Source: Clostridium bovifaecis (GTDB taxonomy: Bacteria; Bacillota; Clostridia; Clostridiales; Clostridiaceae). From it: DNA of 64,000 nt. The translations under genes and the position numbers were made by a program. Positions 16,986 to 25,750 of the stretch are shown here, piece by piece. The stretch covers positions 2,201,249 through 2,265,248 of the forward strand of contig CP046522.1 of NCBI GenBank assembly GCA_009738435.1, in the 5' to 3' direction. The notes beneath the pieces were generated by a model, which saw nothing but the letters and a program-made list of their open reading frames with translations, was not told the origin of the DNA and did not search any database. Within the stretch, counting starts at the first letter, position 1; every line of letters begins with the position of its first letter.

Positions 16986-18101
16986 CTACTTGCCTTCAGC
17001 ATTTATGAAGTCTAGCGTATCATTTCCTGATTCTATTATAACCTCTGTATTTACTACTAGTTCTATGTCTTTAATAATATCTTCTGTTGCTTCTTTTCGA
17101 AATTTTCTTAGATATTCTTCTTGAATATCGAATATATCCTCGCCTTCTTCTTTATACTCATCAAAGATTTGATAACAGGCCTTTTTAATGTTACCTTCCG
17201 CAGCTTCTCTTATCTGCTTTAGATTTTTATCATTTATAATAAGTCCCTTTTGAACTTCTGCAATTGCGGTATTAACCTTAATTTCTTTAATTAGTTTTAT
17301 CTTATCTCCCTCTTGATTTATATCTGTCTTAGTTTTGCTTTTTAATATCTCTAGGGTTACAAATTTCCCAGGATAATCGGGATTAGCTACTTCTAAGGTT
17401 CCAGAAGCTACATTGTTAAGCAAGAAGTTAAAGCCTTGACCCTCTTCCTTTGGTAATGTGCCTATCATTTTATCATTCTTTATTATAGCTCCTCCATTTA
17501 CAAAAACCTTATTAGCTTCTCCTACTTCTTTTCTCACCTCTAGAATTGATACTATATTTACCTTATCTCCAATCAGTCTTTGATTCATATACATATTAAT
17601 AGGCCTATTGATTGCCCTTGATGAGGCTCCCACGTTATCCAGCAACCTGTCTATATAAATCCCTACATATTCTCCCTCACTTGTTTTAGCAGAAAGAAGC
17701 TTTTCTGGCTCTCCTCTTAGCACACATATATAAGGTCTTACAAGAAATTCTTGGTCTCTATCCATGAAATCTACAAAATTATCTATACCGTATTCTGCAG
17801 CTTCCTTTGTAAAAATAAGAGCCTTATTTTGAGTTACATTGAGCTTGTAACTTGTTCCTAAATTTATATTCCTTAAAGCCTCAAACACAGTTTTTCCTTC
17901 TCCCCTTAGTATAAGCTTCTGTCCCTCTGTATTTCCTTCCATAGGTCTAAAGGCTTCTATATAAAGCACCGGATTATTATCTTTATCTATATCCACAACT
18001 AAAGCTGTAGAGAACAATAGCTTATTTATATCTCTGTAACTAAAACATCCAGTAAGTATAAATGAGCATATAACTATTAAACATAGAGCCATCTTTCTCA
18101 T
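16986..18101 (-). CDS. gerKC: Ger(x)C-family spore germination lipoprotein, second tandem copy
   Basis: GerC-type proteins are lipoproteins of nutrient germinant receptors in the spore inner membrane. The 371-residue protein has a lipobox LTGC (Cys19) and the three-domain GerAC layout. It is almost the same as the copy at 18177. Most differences lie in residues 31–130 (for example STALVV for TTTIVV, EGNTEG for EASQEG, YKLNVT for YKTNET), while the last 240 residues differ at only about six places. The 75-nt spacer upstream encodes a relic of the gerKA C-terminus, so the pair arose by tandem duplication. Confidence 0.93.
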   Translation of the reverse strand: MRKMALCLIVICSFILTGCFSYRDINKLLFSTALVVDIDKDNNPVLYIEAFRPMEGNTEGQKLILRGEGKTVFEALRNINLGTSYKLNVTQNKALIFTKEAAEYGIDNFVDFMDRDQEFLVRPYICVLRGEPEKLLSAKTSEGEYVGIYIDRLLDNVGASSRAINRPINMYMNQRLIGDKVNIVSILEVRKEVGEANKVFVNGGAIIKNDKMIGTLPKEEGQGFNFLLNNVASGTLEVANPDYPGKFVTLEILKSKTKTDINQEGDKIKLIKEIKVNTAIAEVQKGLIINDKNLKQIREAAEGNIKKACYQIFDEYKEEGEDIFDIQEEYLRKFRKEATEDIIKDIELVVNTEVIIESGNDTLDFINAEGK

Positions 18102-18176
18102 TGATTATCATCCTTTTGAAATGTGCTTTAGATATTTTATCGAAGTTACATATTAGTATTGCATCTTTATATGTAA
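18102..18176 (-). pseudogene. Remnant of the gerKA 3' end between the gerKC copies
   Basis: Read on the minus strand, the spacer encodes YKDAILICNFDKISKAHF, which lines up with the real GerKA tail YKDIILRGDLNKISNSMF. The nucleotides just before each gerKC ATG (TTTCAAAAGGATGATA) also match. It is a by-product of tandem duplication of the unit gerKA-tail–gerKC. Confidence 0.8.
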
Positions 18177-19292
18177 CTATCTACCTTCAGCGTTTATGAA
18201 GTCTAGCGTATCATTTCCTGATTCTATTATAACCTCTGTATTTACTACTAGTTCTATGTCTTTAATAATATCTTCTGTTGCTTCTTTTCGAAATTTTCTT
18301 AGATATTCTTCTTGAATATCGAATATATCCTCGCCTTCTTCTTTATACTCATCAAAGATTTGATAACAGGCCTTTTTAATGTTATCTTCCGCAGTTTCTC
18401 TTATCTGCTTTATATTTTTATCATTTATAATAAGTCCCTTTTGAACTTCTGCAATTGCGGTATTAACCTTAATTTCTTTAATTAGTTTTATCTTATCTCC
18501 CTCTTGATTTATATCTGTCTTAGTTTTGCTTTTTAATATCTCTAGGGTTACAAATTTCCCAGGATAATCGGGATTAGCTACTTCTAAGGTTCCAGAAGCT
18601 ACATTGTTAAGCAAGAAGTTAAAGCCTTGACCTTCTTCTTTTGATAATGTGCCTATCATTTTATCATTCTTTATTATAGCTCCTCCATTTACAAAAACCT
18701 TGTTAGCTTCTCCTACTTCTTTTCTCACCTCTAGAATTGATACTATATTTACCTTATCTCCAATCAGTCTTTGATTCATATACATATTAATAGGCCTATT
18801 GATTGCCCTTGATGAGGCTCCTACATTATCTAGCAACCTGTCTATATAAATTCCTACATATTCTCCCTCACTTGTTTTAGCAGAAAGAAGCTTTTCTGGC
18901 TCTCCTATTAGCACACATATATAAGGTCTTACAAGAAGTTCTTGGTCTCTATCCATGAAATCTATAAAATTATCTATGCCATATTCCGCAGCTTTTTCAG
19001 TGAATATTACAGCCTTATTTTGGGTTTCATTTGTCTTATAGCTTGATCCTAGATTCATATTTCTCATAGCCTCAAATACAGTTTTTCCTTCTCCCCTTAG
19101 TATAAGCTTTTGTCCTTCTTGGCTTGCTTCCATTGGCCTAAAGGCTTCTATATAAAGCACCGGATTATTATCTTTATCTATATCCACAACTATTGTTGTA
19201 GTAAACAATAACTTATTTATATCCCTATAACTAAAACATCCAGTAAGTATAAATGAGCATATAACTATTAAACATAGAGCCATTTTTCTCAT
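18177..19292 (-). CDS. gerKC: Ger(x)C-family spore germination lipoprotein, first tandem copy
   Basis: Like its twin, it is a 371-residue lipoprotein with lipobox LTGC (Cys19) and the GerAC domain, expected to join GerKA and GerKB in a germinant receptor. Its start overlaps the end of gerKA by 4 nt, so it is the original operon partner. The ribosome-binding site AAAAGGATG lies in the gerKA tail. Its closeness to the downstream copy in the last two-thirds suggests a recent duplication or gene conversion that kept domain 1 divergent. Confidence 0.94.
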   Translation of the reverse strand: MRKMALCLIVICSFILTGCFSYRDINKLLFTTTIVVDIDKDNNPVLYIEAFRPMEASQEGQKLILRGEGKTVFEAMRNMNLGSSYKTNETQNKAVIFTEKAAEYGIDNFIDFMDRDQELLVRPYICVLIGEPEKLLSAKTSEGEYVGIYIDRLLDNVGASSRAINRPINMYMNQRLIGDKVNIVSILEVRKEVGEANKVFVNGGAIIKNDKMIGTLSKEEGQGFNFLLNNVASGTLEVANPDYPGKFVTLEILKSKTKTDINQEGDKIKLIKEIKVNTAIAEVQKGLIINDKNIKQIRETAEDNIKKACYQIFDEYKEEGEDIFDIQEEYLRKFRKEATEDIIKDIELVVNTEVIIESGNDTLDFINAEGR

Positions 19293-20689
19293 TGGCTATC
19301 ATCCTTTTGAAACATGCTATTAGATATTTTATTTAAATCACCTCTTAATATTATATCTTTATATTTAAATAGCTCGAGAGTTCCTAGAGGATATAAATAT
19401 GGATAACCACAAGTTTCCAAGGCTGCTAAGTGTGCTAAAAATATAAAGAACCCCATATAAAATCCAGGTAAACCTAAAAATGCTGAAAAGAGCACTATTA
19501 TTATATTCCAAACAGCTATGTTTTTATATAGATTAGGAACTAAAAAGGTAGAAATAGAAGCTACTGCAACAATTACAATTGTACCTTGCGATGCTAGCCC
19601 AGCTCCAATAGCTGCATCTCCTAAAATAAGTGCACCTACTATACCCATAGTTTGCCCTGTAGGCTGTGGAAGCCTGACTCCGGCTTCTCTTAACAGTTGA
19701 AAGAAGAAACTCATGAGCAGCACCTCAACAACTGTAGGAAAAGGTACTCCAGCCCTAGATACAGCTAATCTAAACACAAAGGTTGTTGGTATAAGAGAAA
19801 AATGATGAGTCCCTATAGCTATATAAATGCCTGGAAGCAAAAGTGCTAGAAAAAAAGCAATCCATCGTTGAATCCTTATAAAGTCAGCAAAGTACTTATT
19901 AAAATAATAATCATCACTAGCTATAAAATTTTCAATGAAAAAAAATGGTGCTGTTACAACTTCAGGGGTACCATCTACCAATACAGCAATTTTTCCTTCG
20001 AATAACTTAGATGCTACCTTATCTGGCCTTTCAGTGGTGTCTACAGTATCAAAAATTGTTCCTTTACTCCTTAAACTCTCCTCGATATAGCTTACCTCCA
20101 ATACAAATTCTAGATTTGTACTTTCTATCTTGCTTCTTACATAGTCAACCAATCTATCAGGAGCAACTCCCTTTATATAAGCTAATGCTGTTGTAGTATT
20201 TGACTTTTTTCCTACCTTTATGATTTCAAATTTTAAATTTTCATTCTTAATTCTCTTTCTTATTAAAGCAATATTATCAACTATTAGCTCATTAAAAGCT
20301 TCATGAGGACCCTTAATTACACTTTCCCTTGTGTTTTCTCCAATTGCTCTTCTTGCAATGCTTTTAGTTTCACAAAATATTATAGATTCAAAAAAGTCAA
20401 ATATTAAAACCACATCGCCAGATAAAATATGCTTTATAGCATCTTGCTCATCTTTTGCATCTCCGATTACACTAGCATATAAAATCTTACTTTTTATAGC
20501 TTCTACGTCCTCGAAATTGTTACTTTCCATTAGCGGCCAAATTATGTACTCGCTTATATATTTTTTATCAACTAAATTATCTATAAAAATCGCGTATATT
20601 TTTCCTTCCTTAGCTTGAATTTCTCTAAATTGAACATCAAAGCTGTCTTTTAGCTTTTCTCTGATATATTCTACATATTTTTTATTCAT
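19289..20689 (-). CDS. gerKA: GerA-family spore germinant receptor A subunit
   Basis: GerA-type subunits sit in the spore inner membrane and take part in nutrient sensing and ion release. The protein has a large soluble N-terminal region (about residues 1–245) with LIFDFFESIIFCETKSI and VDGTPEVVTAPFFFIENF, then membrane segments holding FPTVVEVLLMSFFFQLLREA and LPQPTGQTMGIVGALILGDA, all typical of the family. ATG 20689 is chosen because GTGAGG precedes it; the ATG 15 nt upstream lacks a site. Divergent gerKB lies upstream, the arrangement known for gerK in C. perfringens. Confidence 0.94.
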   Translation of the reverse strand: MNKKYVEYIREKLKDSFDVQFREIQAKEGKIYAIFIDNLVDKKYISEYIIWPLMESNNFEDVEAIKSKILYASVIGDAKDEQDAIKHILSGDVVLIFDFFESIIFCETKSIARRAIGENTRESVIKGPHEAFNELIVDNIALIRKRIKNENLKFEIIKVGKKSNTTTALAYIKGVAPDRLVDYVRSKIESTNLEFVLEVSYIEESLRSKGTIFDTVDTTERPDKVASKLFEGKIAVLVDGTPEVVTAPFFFIENFIASDDYYFNKYFADFIRIQRWIAFFLALLLPGIYIAIGTHHFSLIPTTFVFRLAVSRAGVPFPTVVEVLLMSFFFQLLREAGVRLPQPTGQTMGIVGALILGDAAIGAGLASQGTIVIVAVASISTFLVPNLYKNIAVWNIIIVLFSAFLGLPGFYMGFFIFLAHLAALETCGYPYLYPLGTLELFKYKDIILRGDLNKISNSMFQKDDSQ

Positions 20690-20803
20690 AATAGCCTCAC
20701 CCATGTTATTGTTTGTGAAAGGAGAGAATATTATTCATTTCTATGTAGATACTAGTATTATAAGGAAACTCAGATAAATTTATGTTTGATTAGGAGTGAT
20801 TTT

Positions 20804-21969
20804 GTGGATAAATTGAGCAGCAGACATTTTATATTTATTATTTTGGGAACCTCTATAGTTTCTTATAAGACCTATCCTAATATACTTATCCGGTATGGCA
20901 GAAGAGATTCTTGGATATCCGTTTTGATAGCCTCCATACTTATAATATTATATATTAGCTATATATTAAAAGTTTTTACGAAAACTAAGTGCTATAATTT
21001 ATATGAAATATATACCTCGGCCTTAGGAAAAACCTTTGGAGATATTCTTTTTATATTGTTTGCTTTTACTCTGTTTTTAACCTTAGTTGAATCTGCATCT
21101 ATGGAAGCTAACTCTATGCATCAAAATATGATTTTAGAAACACCTCCTTGGTATATACTTTTATTTTTTATAATTACTACGGCTTATTGCGTAAAAAGGG
21201 CCTTAGGCCGCTCATGATCACTACACTTATTGGCATAACTTTTGTAATGTTAGCTGGTACAAATTTAGGAATTCTTACTCAAAAATATAAAGATAATAAG
21301 TATTTATATCCTATATTGCAGCATGGATTTGATAAAAACATGATTCTAGCCACTATAAATGCCTTAGGACTATATGGCGGCATTGCTATAACACTGCCTT
21401 ACGTAAGTGATGTAGCTGATAAACACAGATTAATCAAGAACGCCCTGGTTGGCATATTGATTGTAGTACAGATGGAAATCTATTCTACTATAGGCATTAT
21501 TACTACTTTTGGATACAAAAGAGCCCTAACTATATTCTATCCAAAATTAATACAAACTCAATTGGTAAGTCATTTTGACTTCTTAGAAAGCGGTGAGCTA
21601 TTTGTTATGCTTCAAATAATAGGAGGCTGGTTCATAAAATACACCCTCACCTTCTATGCTCTTTTAAAACTAATTGAAATATTCTATAATAAGCCTAAAA
21701 ATAATGCTATATGGGTAATTTCAATACTAGTTTTCATCCTTTCTTTTTTTGCTTCAAGAAATGGATTCTTACTTTTTAAAATTTTGATCTACTATAATTA
21801 CATAGCTCTAGTAAACTTTATAATAATGCCTTTAATTGTGTTTGCAATATATTCAGCAAGAGCTTCTGCCTCTAAATCCAATAAAGATAAGGCTGAAGGA
21901 GATACATCTAATGAGAATAATTCATCGAATACCAAGCAGCAGGTCAATACTCCAGCCTTATCAAAATAA
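20804..21969 (+). pseudogene. gerKB: GerB-family germination permease, broken by one frameshift
   Basis: The product belongs to the spore germination permease family (APC superfamily-like, about 10 membrane helices), the B subunit of a germinant receptor. The first frame ends in VKRALGRS; the second begins KKGLRPLMITTLIGI. Adding one A to the A-run at 21193–21197 gives a single 388-codon protein reading YCVKKGLRPLM, the normal length. The start is GTG at 20804, 8 nt after TAGGAG. It is either a genuine recent inactivation, a slippage-controlled gene or a sequence error. It is transcribed away from gerKA. Confidence 0.85.
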
Positions 21970-22014
21970 AAAAGCTATAGGTATGAGCTTTAGCTCACAC
22001 CTATAGCCTTTTTT
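21967..22014. terminator. Bidirectional terminator behind gerKB
   Basis: AAAAAAGCTATAGGTATGAGC and GCTCACACCTATAGCCTTTTTT form a long stem with A and T tracts. It also lies at the end of structured element copy 1. Confidence 0.9.
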
Positions 22015-22019
22015 CTGAT

Positions 22020-22153
22020 TTATCTGATGACTACCTTCCGTAAGGCTCCCACTTCTATCAAAGTGGGAGATAACGGCAGCTACGTCCCTAGATAACGATT
22101 TCTAAGCTTAAGGTGGAGTCAAAACTCCACCTTAAACCAAGAACTCTGTTTAT
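22020..22153 (-). ncRNA. Structured repeat element, copy 1 of 3 (candidate small RNA)
   Basis: Read on the minus strand it starts AACAGAG and ends CATCAGATAAA. Two strong hairpins (TTAAGGTGGAGT/ACTCCACCTTAA and CTCCCACTT/AAGTGGGAG, the latter inside a CCGT/ACGG outer stem) flank an invariant segment GAAATCGTTATC. It is related to copies at 37332 and 47028, and an intrinsic terminator follows within a few bases in this orientation. Whether it is an RNA gene or a non-autonomous mobile element is open. Confidence 0.6.
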
Positions 22154-22229
22154 CTAAATTATCCATTGCTAATCCTTAACTTTTAAAGTTTAAACTTTAA
22201 ACTAAGCCCTCTAAACTTCTCCACTGCTC

Positions 22230-22520
22230 TTATGGCAGTTCTATCTTTGGCTTATTTTCTGACCTCTTATAAAGTACAAGTGTGCTTCCTATAGCCTGAA
22301 CTCCCTCACAATTGATTCTTTCGCATATTTCATCTGAAGCTTCTCTTGCTGTATATTCATTGTTGTTAAGAACTCTTATCTTTATAAGTTCCCTTGCTTC
22401 TAATGCATCTTCGACTTGCTTTATAAATGATTCATCTATTCCGTTTTTGCCCACCTGAAAAATTGGTTGAATAGTATTGGCAAGTCCTCTTAAATAACTT
22501 CTTTGTTTACTGCTTATCAT
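22230..22520 (-). CDS. yhbY: YhbY, CRM-domain RNA-binding protein of ribosome assembly
   Basis: This 96-residue single CRM domain protein associates with pre-50S particles. It starts MISSKQRSYLRGLANTIQP and contains QVGKNGIDES, the GxxG-type RNA-binding loop, and the end VQAIGSTLVLYKRS. All are standard for YhbY. It lies 17 nt downstream of obg, so both are probably cotranscribed. Ribosome-binding site AGGAAAG. Confidence 0.94.
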   Translation of the reverse strand: MISSKQRSYLRGLANTIQPIFQVGKNGIDESFIKQVEDALEARELIKIRVLNNNEYTAREASDEICERINCEGVQAIGSTLVLYKRSENKPKIELP

Positions 22521-22537
22521 ATCTTTCCTCCTAATAA

Positions 22538-23812
22538 TTACAATAAGAATTCAAATTCAAAATCGTTAAGTCTTACTAAGTCTCCATCTTCAATTCCCAA
22601 TTCCTTAAGCTCATCCATGATTCCTTTACTCTTTAGCACCTTATGGAAGTATCTTAAAGAATCTGGGTCGTTTACATTGACACTTCTTAGAAGTCTATCT
22701 ACAAAACTTCCTTCAATAATATAAACTCCATCTTCCACTCTTATATCATAAGTAAATTTCTTATCTTCTTCTATATACATTTCTTCTGGGTCAATCTCTA
22801 AATCTTTTACTGGAATTGTGCTTAGAATTCTAGCTGCCTCTTTTATCAAATCGCTTACACCCTCATTAGTAGCAGCAGAAATCTTGAATATCTTATCGTA
22901 ACCCATTTTATTTAATTCATTTTTAAAGTTTTCAAACACTTCTTCATCATATAGCATATCGCTTTTATTTGCTGCAACAATTTGAGGTCTATCCCACAGC
23001 TTGACATTATAGTTTTTTAGCTCTTCATTTATCTTTTTAAAATCACCAATTGGATCTCTACCCTCAATTCCTGATATATCTACTACATGTATTAGAAGTC
23101 TTGTTCTTTCTATATGTCTTAAAAAGTCAAAGCCAAGTCCTACGCCTTCTGAGGCACCTTCTATTATCCCTGGTATGTCTGCCATAACAAAAGCTGGCAC
23201 TCCCTCAACCTTCACAACTCCAAGGTTAGGCTTTAATGTAGTAAAATGATAGTTTGCTATTTTAGGTTTAGCCTTGCTTACCCTAGATAATAGAGTTGAT
23301 TTACCTACATTAGGAAATCCCAAAAGACCTACATCTGCTAATAACTTGATTTCTAGAGTAATCTCTCTTTCTTCTCCAGGCATTCCTGGTTCTGCAAAGT
23401 TCGGCGCTTGCCTTGTCGGTGTTGTGAAGTGAAAATTACCTTTCCCTCCTTTACCACCTTTTGCAACTGTATAAGAATCTCCATCATGGGCTAAGTCCAC
23501 CATTATTTTGTTGGTTTCAGTATCCCTTATAACAGTGCCCATAGGAACCTTTATATATAGGTCTTCACCTTTTTTTCCATAGCACTTAGAACCCATTCCA
23601 TTTTGTCCAGACTCTGCTACATATTTTCTACGGTATGTAAAGTCTAATAAAGTAGTCAAGTTTCTATCTGCTACAAGTGTTACATTACCTCCGTTACCTC
23701 CATCTCCGCCATCAGGGCCTCCTAAAGCTACATATTTTTCTCTTCTAAAGGAGATAGCTCCATCTCCCCCATCTCCTGACTTTACAAATATTTTAGCCTT
23801 ATCTATAAACAT
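22538..23812 (-). CDS. obg: GTPase ObgE/CgtA
   Basis: Obg is an essential GTPase in 50S assembly and, in Bacillus, stress and sporulation signalling. The 424 residues show the glycine-rich Obg fold (about 1–157), the G domain with GFPNVGKS (P-loop), [10 protein letters not shown] (G3) and NKSD (G4), and the C-terminal OCT domain found in Gram-positive Obg. It lies just downstream of the spo0B-like gene, exactly as in B. subtilis. Confidence 0.97.
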   Translation of the reverse strand: MFIDKAKIFVKSGDGGDGAISFRREKYVALGGPDGGDGGNGGNVTLVADRNLTTLLDFTYRRKYVAESGQNGMGSKCYGKKGEDLYIKVPMGTVIRDTETNKIMVDLAHDGDSYTVAKGGKGGKGNFHFTTPTRQAPNFAEPGMPGEEREITLEIKLLADVGLLGFPNVGKSTLLSRVSKAKPKIANYHFTTLKPNLGVVKVEGVPAFVMADIPGIIEGASEGVGLGFDFLRHIERTRLLIHVVDISGIEGRDPIGDFKKINEELKNYNVKLWDRPQIVAANKSDMLYDEEVFENFKNELNKMGYDKIFKISAATNEGVSDLIKEAARILSTIPVKDLEIDPEEMYIEEDKKFTYDIRVEDGVYIIEGSFVDRLLRSVNVNDPDSLRYFHKVLKSKGIMDELKELGIEDGDLVRLNDFEFEFLL

Positions 23813-23885
23813 GCAATCACCTTACCTCAATTTTTTATTTTGGATAAACTTTAAATGAATGTTGACTTTTACATTCAGAAAGTCA

Positions 23886-24425
23886 TCATATAGTAAAAGT
23901 TAACCTGTAAGCAAAATTATTATTATAGCTATATTTATGTAATCTCATATCTTGTATTTGAGATTCAATAACATCCCAATCTTCCATCCAGTCCAGCTCA
24001 TTAGCACAAGATTCCCCATTAGCTATAAGCAGACTTTCTCCTAATTCATCCTCAAATATATATATATACAAACTTGCATTTGTTATTTTCAAATTCATCA
24101 ATTATATTATTTACTAAATTAAGTTTTTTATTGTATTCTAGTTCAAAGACTTTTTTGAAAAACTACCTATCTCTATATCAACTTCAATTGAAATCTCTTT
24201 TTCTGTAAATCTCTTTAAAAGCTTTTCCATAACAAACCCAAATCGCTCATCACCTAATGTGTATATCTTGCTTACTACCTTATTATTTATTGAAATCTTA
24301 TTTATATATTCTATAGCCTCGTCTTTTCTATCTAGCTGCAAATATCCATATATAACTTGAATGTCATTCATAAAATCATGTCTCTGTTTCCTAAATTCGC
24401 TTACAAAGTTATCAAAACTCTCCAT
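23886..24425 (-). pseudogene. spo0B: Spo0B-like sporulation phosphotransferase, broken by two frameshifts
   Basis: The first 95 codons hold a helical-hairpin domain with RKQRHDFMNDIQVIYGYLQL, matching the phospho-acceptor His region of Spo0B-type proteins. Adding one A to the A-run (24151–24156) gives KKVFELEYNKKLNLVNNI; adding one TA to the repeat at 24057–24068 joins this to FVYIYIFEDELGE and the last part ending FAYRLTFTI. The restored protein is 180 residues, close to Spo0B of B. subtilis. It lies between rpmA and obg, the B. subtilis spo0B position. Clostridia are usually thought to lack the Spo0B phosphorelay, so its role is uncertain even if intact. Confidence 0.7.
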
Positions 24426-24449
24426 TTTAATCCCCCATCAACGAGTTTT

Positions 24450-24474
24450 AAAAAAGCACCCTAATGGGTGCCTT
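24450..24474 (-). terminator. Terminator behind rpmA
   Basis: AAGGCACCC ATTA GGGTGCTTTTTT on the minus strand is a compact intrinsic terminator, so obg and spo0B probably need a separate promoter or read-through. Confidence 0.85.
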
Positions 24475-24477
24475 AAA

Positions 24478-24777
24478 TTATTCTACTACATTTTCTACTT
24501 CTACAGGATAAACACTAGCTTGTTTTTTATCTCTGCCAACTCTTTCGTATTTTACTATACCGTCAACTTTAGCGTAAAGTGTGTCATCTCCACCTCTACC
24601 AACATTAACTCCTGGATGGATTTTTGTTCCCCTTTGTCTTACTAGTATGTTTCCAGCAAGAACAAATTGTCCATCTCCGCATTTAGTTCCAAGTCTCTTA
24701 GATTCAGAATCTCTACCGTTCTTAGAGCTACCTACTCCTTTTTTGTGAGCAAATAATTGAAGGTTAATTAATAACAT
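24478..24777 (-). CDS. rpmA: 50S ribosomal protein L27 with cleavable N-terminal extension
   Basis: L27 reaches the peptidyl-transferase centre with its N-terminus. The 99-residue protein begins MLLINLQLF followed by [15 protein letters not shown]. The Firmicutes extension is removed after LQLF (between F9 and A10) by the protease Prp, which is encoded immediately upstream. The rest ([25 protein letters not shown]) is standard L27. Start: ATG after AGGAGG at the end of prp. Confidence 0.98.
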   Translation of the reverse strand: MLLINLQLFAHKKGVGSSKNGRDSESKRLGTKCGDGQFVLAGNILVRQRGTKIHPGVNVGRGGDDTLYAKVDGIVKYERVGRDKKQASVYPVEVENVVE

Positions 24778-24780
24778 GAA

Positions 24781-25107
24781 TTACACCTCCTCTACTTTTA
24801 CATTTATATAATCACCATAAGTTATTTCAATGTTTCTTAATCCGAGCAACATAGTTTGAAGTAAAACCTGAGATTTTTCGATTTCACCCATGGATTTCTT
24901 CTCTAAACTCAAATTTAAAAAACCATCTTCGATGTAATATTCTACATCGATTTTCAAAACTTCCAAAATACCAATCAATGTGGTTTGTGAAATCATAGAA
25001 ATAGCACTACATACTATATCCTCACCTTCTTCATCAAACCCTGAATGACCTTCTATTCTGAAAGAAATTAAGTATTCATCCTTTTTTTTAAAAATAACAC
25101 TTGTCAT
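24781..25107 (-). CDS. prp: Ribosomal-processing cysteine protease Prp
   Basis: Prp cleaves the N-terminal extension of L27. The 108-residue protein shows the catalytic pair: His in EGHSGF (H21) and Cys in DIVCSAIS (C33), with the family spacing of 12 residues. It lies between rplU and rpmA as in other Firmicutes (B. subtilis ysxB). It is 2 nt downstream of rplU and 3 nt upstream of rpmA, so the three are translated from one message. Confidence 0.95.
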   Translation of the reverse strand: MTSVIFKKKDEYLISFRIEGHSGFDEEGEDIVCSAISMISQTTLIGILEVLKIDVEYYIEDGFLNLSLEKKSMGEIEKSQVLLQTMLLGLRNIEITYGDYINVKVEEV

Positions 25108-25109
25108 AA

Positions 25110-25421
25110 TTAAGCTTCGATTTTTTCGATTTGTAACTTAGTATATGGTTGTCTGTGTCCATTTTTCTTTCTAGAATCTTTCTTTGGTTTGTACTTGAAT
25201 ACAATAACCTTTCTAGCTTTTCCTTGCTTTAGAACTTTAGCAACAACCTTAGCTCCGTCAACTACAGGAGTTCCAACTACTAGGTTACCATCTTTATTAA
25301 CAGCGATAACTTCAGTTAATTCAACATTTGTATCCACTTCAGCATTTAGCTTTTCTACGAATAAAACGTCTCCTTCTTGAACTCTGTATTGCTTTCCACC
25401 AGTTTGAATTATAGCGTACAT
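25110..25421 (-). CDS. rplU: 50S ribosomal protein L21
   Basis: L21 binds 23S rRNA. The protein begins [18 protein letters not shown], the standard start, and ends with the basic segment [19 protein letters not shown], for 103 residues. The ATG at 25421 is preferred to the GTG nine bases upstream because AAGGAGGTG lies at the right spacing. It is the first gene of rplU–prp–rpmA, with the L21 leader in front. Confidence 0.98.
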   Translation of the reverse strand: MYAIIQTGGKQYRVQEGDVLFVEKLNAEVDTNVELTEVIAVNKDGNLVVGTPVVDGAKVVAKVLKQGKARKVIVFKYKPKKDSRKKNGHRQPYTKLQIEKIEA

Positions 25422-25428
25422 TAAATAC

Positions 25429-25505
25429 ACCTCCTTATAAGAGTCTCGCCACCCTCGGTACGCAAAATTATTGCGATTTTATAACCTTATGCGCGCGGTT
25501 TACAA
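25429..25505 (-). promoter_or_regulatory. L21 ribosomal protein leader (RNA regulatory element)
   Basis: The minus strand reads CGCGCGCATAAGG … ATCGCAATAATTTTGCG … GAGGGTGGCGAGACTC TTATAAGGAGGTG directly before rplU. The GGGTGGCGAGACTCTTATAAGGAGGTG end matches the known Firmicutes L21 leader, thought to mediate autoregulation by L21 or its operon products. Confidence 0.8.
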
Positions 25506-25546
25506 ATGCCATTGTAACATATATGATTTTATTTGTAAAGATAAAT

Positions 25547-25750
25547 TTATCCATAAATCTTTAAGTCATCAAACTTTTTCACTTGGCTTCCAAAGAGCAA
25601 TGGCTCTACCTTGAAATATTCTAAGTTATCCATAAAATTCACATATACCTTTTTGTCTAAACTATCGATTTCACTTATGAACTTTAAGACATTTCCTAAA
25701 ATGTCTTTTTCATAAACTTGATCTATTTCAATATATATCCTTAATCTCAT
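25547..25750 (-). CDS. Hypothetical protein following RNase G (67 aa)
   Basis: This small acidic protein, beginning MRLRIYIEIDQVYEKD, is not recognised. AAGGAT precedes the ATG, and the frame overlaps the end of the RNase G gene by 23 nt, which suggests translational coupling. Its position between rng and the L21 leader hints at a role in RNA metabolism, but only by context. Confidence 0.55.
   Translation of the reverse strand: MRLRIYIEIDQVYEKDILGNVLKFISEIDSLDKKVYVNFMDNLEYFKVEPLLFGSQVKKFDDLKIYG

Noticed and set aside
21148..21969. A separate short permease gene starting at 21148
   Set aside because: Its first 16 codons overlap the gerKB frame out of phase; one added A makes a single full-length GerB-type permease.
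22020..22153. Structured element as a c-di-GMP, SAM or other known riboswitch
   Set aside because: It lies behind genes rather than before them, and the conserved core does not match any aptamer I know.
23886..24101. The 71-codon frame as an independent gene
   Set aside because: Its first residues lie on the wrong frame of a sequence that reads as the middle of the Spo0B-like protein, and no ribosome-binding site precedes its ATGs.
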